Shown here piece by piece: positions 1 through 3,452 of a stretch of 5,160 nt of DNA. The first letter of the stretch is position 1; each line of letters begins with the position of its first letter. Below the pieces are notes generated by a model, which ran no database searches, was not told the origin of the DNA, and worked only from the letters and a program-made list of their open reading frames with translations. The stretch comes from Anaerolineales bacterium (GTDB lineage: Bacteria > Chloroflexota > Anaerolineae > Anaerolineales > Villigracilaceae), in NCBI GenBank assembly GCA_028689195.1, contig JAQTWR010000235.1, positions 1-5,160 on the forward strand, given 5' to 3'. Both the position numbers and the translations under genes were made by a program.

Positions 1-72
1 AGGCTTGTCGTCTTTGCGCCGTCGCGTTAAAGAAAGCCCATCCTTTTAGACACTCCTTTTTATCATTTCCTC

Positions 73-101
73 TTGACCAATCGCCCCGCCTCGCATAGAA
101 T
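73..101 (+). promoter_or_regulatory. Sigma70-type promoter for the lysC-asd transcript
   Basis: A -35 element TTGACC (73-78) and a -10 element TAGAAT (96-101) are separated by exactly 17 bases, the optimal spacing for a housekeeping sigma factor. Transcription should start near 108-110, just before the attenuator leader. The second promoter in this window, ahead of the tRNA genes, has the same -10 and the same spacing, which supports both calls. No start-site data are available. Confidence 0.8.
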
Positions 102-136
102 ACCGCCCAATGTCAAACTTCGCCCGCTTCTTCGGT

Positions 137-196
137 ATGTCCATGACTACTACCTCTCGGCTTCCCCGTGAGCGTTTTGTGTTTGGACAGAAGTAA
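137..196 (+). CDS. Threonine-rich attenuator leader peptide upstream of aspartate kinase
   Basis: This short frame encodes MSMTTTSRLPRERFVFGQK and stops at TAA 194-196. Codons 4-6 (146-154) are ACT ACT ACC, three threonines in a row, preceded by two Met codons. It lies between a good promoter and a terminator hairpin ahead of aspartate kinase, the committed step to threonine, which is the arrangement of a classical leader peptide such as E. coli thrL. Its job would be to report Thr-tRNA supply through ribosome stalling; the peptide itself probably has no function. There is no clear Shine-Dalgarno before 137. An in-frame ATG at 110, nine codons upstream and almost at the predicted transcription start, could give a leaderless 28-codon version. 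The start choice is open; the reading frame and Thr run are directly visible. Confidence 0.72.
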   Translation: MSMTTTSRLPRERFVFGQK

Positions 197-232
197 GCGA
201 AGAAAAAACTCTGCGACCACAACGCCTCACGG
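154..232 (+). promoter_or_regulatory. Protector hairpin and antiterminator of the threonine attenuator
   Basis: Two mutually exclusive pairings can be drawn. The protector hairpin pairs 154-160 (CTCTCGG) with 166-172 (CCGTGAG), with one T-T mismatch and a 5-nt loop. The antiterminator pairs 166-176 (CCGTGAGCGTT) with 221-232 (AACGCCTCACGG), 11 base pairs with C225 bulged, and so captures the 5' arm of the terminator. A ribosome stalled on the Thr codons at 146-154 would cover the 5' arm of the protector and free 166-176 for antitermination. A ribosome reaching the stop codon at 194 would let the protector reform, and the terminator would follow. The pairings are seen in the sequence; the mechanism is inferred from known thr/his/trp attenuators. 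Confidence 0.72.
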
Positions 233-252
233 AAACGCGAGGCGTTTTTTTT
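221..252 (+). terminator. Attenuator terminator ahead of aspartate kinase
   Basis: AACGCCTC (221-228) pairs perfectly with GAGGCGTT (239-246). After one A-C mismatch, two inner C-G pairs close a GAAA tetraloop (232-235). A run of eight T follows from 245 to 252. It lies after the leader-peptide stop and 14 bases before the GGAG ribosome binding site of lysC, so termination here would prevent kinase synthesis. Its 5' arm is the strand captured by the antiterminator. Confidence 0.9.
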
Positions 253-276
253 ATTTCATTTTTATGGAGAAGAATC

Positions 277-1719
277 ATGGCGGCAAAAGAAACGCTTGTA
301 ATGAAGTTCGGCGGAACGTCGGTAGGCTCGGCGGATGCGCTCGTCAAAGCGGCGCAAATTGTAAAAGACGCGCGCGCGGAATATTCGCGCGTGGTGGTGA
401 TTACCTCCGCGATGTCGGGAGTGACCAACCTGTTATTGGATTCCGCTTCGCGCGCGGCAAACGGGAGCGTGGAATCTCTCCCTGCCGCCGAGTCGACTCT
501 GCGCGAGAAGCATTTCAGCGCGGCTGATTCTTTAATCAAAGACGAATCCCTGCGCGAATCAACCAAGCGCGAAATCGATTCGTTGATTCGCGCGTTGGTT
601 GACTTGTGCAAAGCCATTGCCGTTCTCGGCGAGGCTAGTCCGCGCGCGATGGATGCGGTGGCTTCGCTCGGCGAGCGGATGAGCGTGCGTTTGTTAGAGG
701 CGGTCATCGCCAGCGCGGTGATCAAATCGAAAGCGATTGAGTCGACGGCGTTTATTATCACCAACGCGCATTATCAAAACGCGCATCCCGATTTCAAAAT
801 CACAACCGAAAAAACGCGCGCGGTATTAAATCCGCTGTTGGACGAAGGGATTGTCGTCGTCACCACAGGATTTATCGGCGCGACGCCCGAAGGCGGAATC
901 ACCACGCTTGGACGCGGCGGCAGCGATTATTCAGCCGCGATCATCGGCTCTGTCTTGCCTGCAAACGACGTTTGGATTTGGACCGACGTGGACGGCGTGA
1001 TGACCACCGATCCGCGCATTGTGCCTTCCGCGCGGACATTGCCCGAAATCACATACAGCGAGATTGCGGAACTTGCCTATTACGGCGCAAAAGTGCTGCA
1101 CCCTAAAACCATCCGCCCAGTTGTGGATGCGGGTATTGGGCTGCGAATTTGCAATACGTTCAATCCAAGTCATCCCGGCACGCGGTTGATCGCCAACACG
1201 CCATTTGATTCAAAAGCGCGGAATGGTCCGCAGATTGTCAAGGCGGTGACCGCCATCCGCAGCCAGAGGCTGATCACAATCGAGGGGCGTGGTATGCTGG
1301 GCGTTCCGGGCGTGGCGGCGCGCGCGTTTGGCGCGGTGGCTTCCACCAAAACCAGCGTGCCGTTGATTACGCAGGCTTCGTCGGAACAATCCATTTGTTT
1401 TGCCGTGCCGAGTGAAGCAGCCGAGCAAGTGATCAACGCTTTGCAAAATGTTTTTGCTGACGAAATCAAAGACGAAGATATTGATCGCGTATGGATGACG
1501 GAAGACGTTTCGATTATTACCGTCGTCGGCGTGGGGATGCGGCATACGCCCGGGGTCTCGGGTCTTGTATTTACGCAGCTCGGCGACAGCGACATCAACA
1601 TATTCGCCATCGCGCAAGGCTCGTCGGAAGTATCCATCAGCATGGTCGTGGATGCGGCGGATACCGAGTCTGCGGTGAAGGCGCTGCATGGTCTAATCGT
1701 TGCAAGTTCAAAAGTTTGA
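277..1719 (+). CDS. lysC: Aspartate kinase, ThrA-like monofunctional type with two ACT domains
   Basis: It phosphorylates L-aspartate with ATP to 4-phospho-L-aspartate in the cytoplasm, the entry step to Lys, Met, Thr and Ile. The 480-residue product has the kinase signature KFGGTSVG (residues 10-17), the conserved GRGGSDYSA (212-220), WTDVDGVMTTDPR (235-247) and YGAKVLHP (269-276). Two C-terminal ACT regions follow, from about 333 and 411. They contain ITQASSE and AQGSSE, placing glutamines at 366 and 447. This pattern resembles the regulatory half of ThrA and plant aspartokinase-homoserine dehydrogenases, where equivalent Gln residues bind threonine, so Thr inhibition is predicted. No homoserine dehydrogenase domain follows. 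The start is supported by GGAG at 266-269. Transcription appears to be attenuated by the Thr leader upstream. The last residues (SSKV) and the stop lie in or beside the repeat at 1714. The symbol could equally be thrA-type ask. Confidence 0.95.
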   Translation: MAAKETLVMKFGGTSVGSADALVKAAQIVKDARAEYSRVVVITSAMSGVTNLLLDSASRAANGSVESLPAAESTLREKHFSAADSLIKDESLRESTKREIDSLIRALVDLCKAIAVLGEASPRAMDAVASLGERMSVRLLEAVIASAVIKSKAIESTAFIITNAHYQNAHPDFKITTEKTRAVLNPLLDEGIVVVTTGFIGATPEGGITTLGRGGSDYSAAIIGSVLPANDVWIWTDVDGVMTTDPRIVPSARTLPEITYSEIAELAYYGAKVLHPKTIRPVVDAGIGLRICNTFNPSHPGTRLIANTPFDSKARNGPQIVKAVTAIRSQRLITIEGRGMLGVPGVAARAFGAVASTKTSVPLITQASSEQSICFAVPSEAAEQVINALQNVFADEIKDEDIDRVWMTEDVSIITVVGVGMRHTPGVSGLVFTQLGDSDINIFAIAQGSSEVSISMVVDAADTESAVKALHGLIVASSKV

Positions 1720-1779
1720 AAGTTCGAAAGTTAAAAATCCTTCCAACATTCAAACTTACCAACCTTCAAACTTTCAAAC
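1714..1779 (+). repeat. Imperfect inverted-repeat element between lysC and asd
   Basis: The 19-nt arms 1714-1732 and 1761-1779 pair at 17 of 19 positions around a 28-nt spacer built from related TTCAAACTT words. The left arm overlaps the last codons and TGA stop of aspartate kinase. The right arm ends just before AAGGAG, the asd ribosome binding site. There is no T tract, so it is not an obvious terminator. The 11-mers GTTTGAAAGTT and AACCTTCAAAC recur exactly in the leuS leader at 3282-3292 and 3324-3334, in the same order and orientation. This suggests a small dispersed repeat family. In mRNA the hairpin might affect stability or the relative expression of lysC and asd; that is inference. 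Confidence 0.8.
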
Positions 1780-1791
1780 AAAGGAGTTCTC

Positions 1792-2853
1792 ATGTCTCAA
1801 TCTCAAATTTCCGTAGCGGTACTCGGCGCGACAGGTTCCGTAGGTCAGCGCTTTATTTCGTTGCTCGATAATCATCCGTGGTTCAAAGTGGTTGCGCTCG
1901 CCGCGTCAGACCGTTCCGTCGGGCAAAAATATTCGCAAGCCGCGCGCTGGGTGTTGGATGATCCCATGCCGGCGTACGCGCGCGATATGATTATTGTCCC
2001 CGCCAGCGTGGACGCCGTTCAGGCAAAAATCGTCTTTTCGGCGCTGCACACCGAAATCGCCAACGAACTCGAACCGCAGTTTGCGAAAGCGGGCGCGGCG
2101 GTTTGCTCGAATGCGTCGTCCTATCGGCGCGGAGAGGATGTACCGCTATTGCTCCCTGAAATCAACGCGGAGCATATTCAACTGGTCAAACATCAGCGCG
2201 CAAATAAAGGCTGGAGCGGATGTATCGTCACAAATCCAAACTGCACCAGCACAGGCATTACCATCGCGCTCAAAGCGTTGGACGAAGCCTTTGGCGTGAA
2301 GAAAGTTTTCATGGTTTCATTGCAGGCGCTTTCGGGCGCGGGCTACCCCGGCGTGCCGTCGCTCGACATCATAGATAATATTATTCCCAATGTGGGCAAT
2401 GGCGGCGAAGAGGAAAAAGTGGAATGGGAGCCGCGCAAGATGTTGGGAAAATTCGCGGGGGATAAAATCGAACTCGCGGATATTACGTTCAGCGCGCATA
2501 CGAACCGCGTGGCGGTGATTGACGGTCATACCGTTTGCGCGAGCGTCGCGTTGGATAAACCCGTCGAGCCTGAAGTTGCAATTCAAGCGCTGCGCGATTA
2601 CGCGGCAAAACCCTCGGCGCAGAATCTGCCTTCAACTCCGCGCCCCGTGATCGAGGTCAAAGATGAAGCGGATCGCCCGCAGCCCAGACTCGACCGCATG
2701 ACGGGAAAAGGCATGACGACCGTGGTTGGTCGCGTGCGCCGCGATCCAATCCTCGATTTGAAATTTGTGGCGCTGTCGCATAATACGATTCGCGGCGCGG
2801 CGGGCGCGTCTATTTATAACGCCGAGTTATTGGTCAACGAAGGCTTGTTGTAA
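1792..2853 (+). CDS. asd: Aspartate-semialdehyde dehydrogenase, fungal/archaeal-type subfamily
   Basis: It reduces 4-phospho-L-aspartate with NADPH to L-aspartate 4-semialdehyde, the step after the kinase encoded just upstream and the branch point to lysine and homoserine. The 353-residue protein starts with the nucleotide-binding motif GATGSVGQRF (residues 12-21). The active-site cysteine is C151 in TNPNCTS. QALSGAGYPGVP follows, and then AHTNRVAVIDGHT, with probable substrate Arg R239 and catalytic His H246. The C-terminal RPQPRLDR and LSHNTIRGAAG also match yeast Hom2 and archaeal enzymes better than the E. coli type. Length is normal for that group. AAGGAG (1781-1786), five bases before ATG, supports the start. 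It lies 72 bases after lysC, probably in the same transcript, and no terminator is seen after it: the next promoter begins six bases past the stop. Confidence 0.96.
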   Translation: MSQSQISVAVLGATGSVGQRFISLLDNHPWFKVVALAASDRSVGQKYSQAARWVLDDPMPAYARDMIIVPASVDAVQAKIVFSALHTEIANELEPQFAKAGAAVCSNASSYRRGEDVPLLLPEINAEHIQLVKHQRANKGWSGCIVTNPNCTSTGITIALKALDEAFGVKKVFMVSLQALSGAGYPGVPSLDIIDNIIPNVGNGGEEEKVEWEPRKMLGKFAGDKIELADITFSAHTNRVAVIDGHTVCASVALDKPVEPEVAIQALRDYAAKPSAQNLPSTPRPVIEVKDEADRPQPRLDRMTGKGMTTVVGRVRRDPILDLKFVALSHNTIRGAAGASIYNAELLVNEGLL

Positions 2854-2858
2854 TTTCA

Positions 2859-2887
2859 TTGACATTCGCCGATGCCTCAGGTAGAAT
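2859..2887 (+). promoter_or_regulatory. Strong sigma70-type promoter for the tRNA-Ala genes
   Basis: A consensus -35 TTGACA (2859-2864) and a -10 TAGAAT (2882-2887) are separated by 17 bases. Transcription would start near 2894, about 16 bases before the first tRNA. The -35 is only six bases from the asd stop codon. A consensus-like promoter fits stable RNA genes. No clear separate promoter was found for the leuS leader downstream, so this one may also feed leuS. Confidence 0.85.
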
Positions 2888-2909
2888 ACGCGTCGCCTTA
2901 TAAATAGAT

Positions 2910-2982
2910 GGGCCTGTAGCGCAGTTGGGAGCGCGCCTCAATCGCACTGAGGAGGTCAGGGGTTCGAATCCCCTCAGGTCCA
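2910..2982 (+). tRNA. tRNA-Ala with anticodon CGC
   Basis: A full 73-nt cloverleaf can be drawn by eye. The acceptor GGGCCTG pairs with CAGGTCC and includes G3-U70, the alanine identity element. The D stem is GCGC/GCGC. The anticodon stem CCTCA/TGAGG encloses the loop ATCGCAC, with anticodon CGC at 2943-2945. The T stem AGGGG/CCCCT carries the loop TTCGAAT. The discriminator is A2982. CCA is not encoded, so it must be added by tRNA nucleotidyltransferase. The tRNA reads GCG, a codon used very often in the neighbouring genes. Confidence 0.96.
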
Positions 2983-2997
2983 CTATATATCGCAAAG

Positions 2998-3070
2998 GGG
3001 CCCATAGCGCAGTTGGGAGCGCGTCTCAATGGCATTGAGAAGGTCGAGGGTTCGAATCCCTCTGGGTCCA
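2998..3070 (+). tRNA. tRNA-Ala with anticodon GGC
   Basis: This is a second complete cloverleaf, 15 nt after the first. The acceptor GGGCCCA pairs with TGGGTCC and again has G3-U70. The anticodon stem TCTCA/TGAGA encloses the loop ATGGCAT, with anticodon GGC at 3031-3033. The T stem is GAGGG/CCCTC with loop TTCGAAT, and the discriminator is A3070. CCA is not encoded. The D arm and variable loop match the upstream tRNA-Ala exactly, which suggests duplication followed by anticodon divergence. It reads GCC and GCU codons and is probably processed from one precursor with its neighbour. Confidence 0.96.
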
Positions 3071-3079
3071 CAATGTAGC

Positions 3080-3097
3080 GACAGGCTTAAGCCTGTC
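3080..3097. repeat. Perfect 18-bp palindrome after the tRNA pair
   Basis: GACAGGCTTAAGCCTGTC is an exact palindrome, 9 + 9 bases with no spacer, lying nine bases after the second tRNA. As RNA it would fold into a hairpin with a small forced loop. It has no T tract, so it is not a convincing intrinsic terminator. It might mark the 3' end of the tRNA precursor, bind a dimeric protein, or be a dispersed repeat. Only the symmetry is certain. Confidence 0.65.
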
Positions 3098-3280
3098 CCA
3101 TGAAAAGTTATGGCAGGAGTAGTAGGTTATCCCGTCAGCGAGTTGGGAGAGCGAGGTGGAAGCCCAGCAATTGCGCCAAACGGGAGCGCGTCAAACCGAA
3201 CTCGCCTGTTTCTCGCAAGAGGACTTTGCCGATGAAGTTAAGTAGTCGGCGACGGGTCAGCCCGTTATAGCAACAAAGAG

Positions 3281-3335
3281 CGTTTGAAAGTTGAAAGGTT
3301 GAAGGTTAAAACCTGAAGCTTGTAACCTTCAAACG
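3281..3335 (+). repeat. Repeat-derived hairpin inside the T-box linker
   Basis: CGTTTGAA (3281-3288) pairs with TTCAAACG (3328-3335), followed by three more pairs after a mismatch. The interior is made of GAAAGGTT, GAAGGTT and AACCTGAAG words. The 11-mers GTTTGAAAGTT and AACCTTCAAAC are identical to those in the lysC-asd element at 1714-1779. It occupies the place of Stem III, between the Stem I/II domain and the antiterminator. It therefore seems to be a copy of that repeat family tolerated by, or used as, the T-box linker helix. Confidence 0.75.
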
Positions 3336-3340
3336 AATTT

Positions 3341-3370
3341 GGGTGGTACCGCGGAGATTTCCTTCGTCCC
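3341..3370 (+). promoter_or_regulatory. T-box antiterminator
   Basis: GGG (3341-3343) pairs with CCC (3368-3370), and GCGGAG (3351-3356) pairs with CTTCGT (3362-3367). They flank the seven-base bulge TGGTACC (3344-3350) that accepts the tRNA acceptor end. The 3' strand includes the conserved CGTCCCT and is shared with the terminator's 5' arm, so the two structures exclude each other. This is the canonical T-box arrangement. Confidence 0.88.
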
Positions 3371-3398
3371 TGATTGTGGATGAAGGATTTTTTGTTTT
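3360..3398 (+). terminator. T-box-controlled intrinsic terminator before leuS
   Basis: CCTTCGTCC (3361-3369) pairs with GGATGAAGG (3378-3386), nine pairs including one G-U and extended by T3360-A3387. It closes the 8-nt loop CTGATTGT. The T tract is 3388-3393, then G, then four more T. It ends 54 bases before the leuS start, and binding of uncharged tRNA would prevent it from forming. Confidence 0.92.
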
Positions 3399-3452
3399 AA
3401 ACGCGGTTGAAAGTCAAAGGTCTATAAAATAAACTTATGTGACGAGGTAAGA

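Larger units (their letters stand above)
3121..3398 (+). promoter_or_regulatory. T-box riboswitch controlling leuS, probable leucine CUC specifier
   Basis: This leader senses uncharged tRNA and raises leucyl-tRNA synthetase expression when leucine is short. The Stem I region starts with AGCGAG (3137-3142). Its apical hairpin pairs GTTGGG (3142-3147) with CCCAGC (3163-3168) around a loop containing GGTGGAAG, typical of T-box Stem I. GAA followed by CTC (3201-3203) fits the usual specifier context and would read tRNA-Leu(GAG). A Stem II-like hairpin (3228-3233 with 3245-3250) has GAA and AGTA in its loop, and the CCCGTTA word (3261-3267) follows. The T-box core GGGTGGTACCGCGG lies at 3341-3354; its UGGU bulge would pair with ACCA of a tRNA with A73, as in tRNA-Leu. 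The specifier is less certain than the class, because CUC can also pair with GCGAG upstream. Confidence 0.93.

Noticed and set aside
1..30. Possible last nine codons and TAA of an upstream + strand gene (RLVVFAPSR then stop)
   Set aside because: Too short to tell from chance; no motif, and the sequence before the window is not available. Positions 31-72 show nothing recognisable.
168..527. Open frame on the + strand starting at GTG 168
   Set aside because: It runs through the attenuator terminator and overlaps lysC in another frame. Its product is Arg-rich and unlike any family I know.
150..764. Long open frame on the - strand (204 codons)
   Set aside because: It lies antisense to the leader and the strongly conserved aspartate kinase, has no recognisable motif, and follows from the codon bias of the real gene.
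277..1719. Bifunctional aspartate kinase-homoserine dehydrogenase
   Set aside because: The ACT domains are ThrA-like, but the protein stops after the second ACT domain, and asd follows with no dehydrogenase frame between them.
1700..1791. CRISPR array or tandem iterons
   Set aside because: The short words are irregularly spaced and arranged as one inverted repeat, without equal repeats and unique spacers.
3080..3097. Palindrome as the intrinsic terminator of the tRNA operon
   Set aside because: No run of T follows on either side and there is no natural loop, so it is listed only as a repeat.
3407..3430. TTGAAA plus TATAAAAT as a promoter between the T-box terminator and leuS
   Set aside because: The spacing between the elements is only 10-12 bases, and no -35 lies at about 17 bases from the A/T-rich word.
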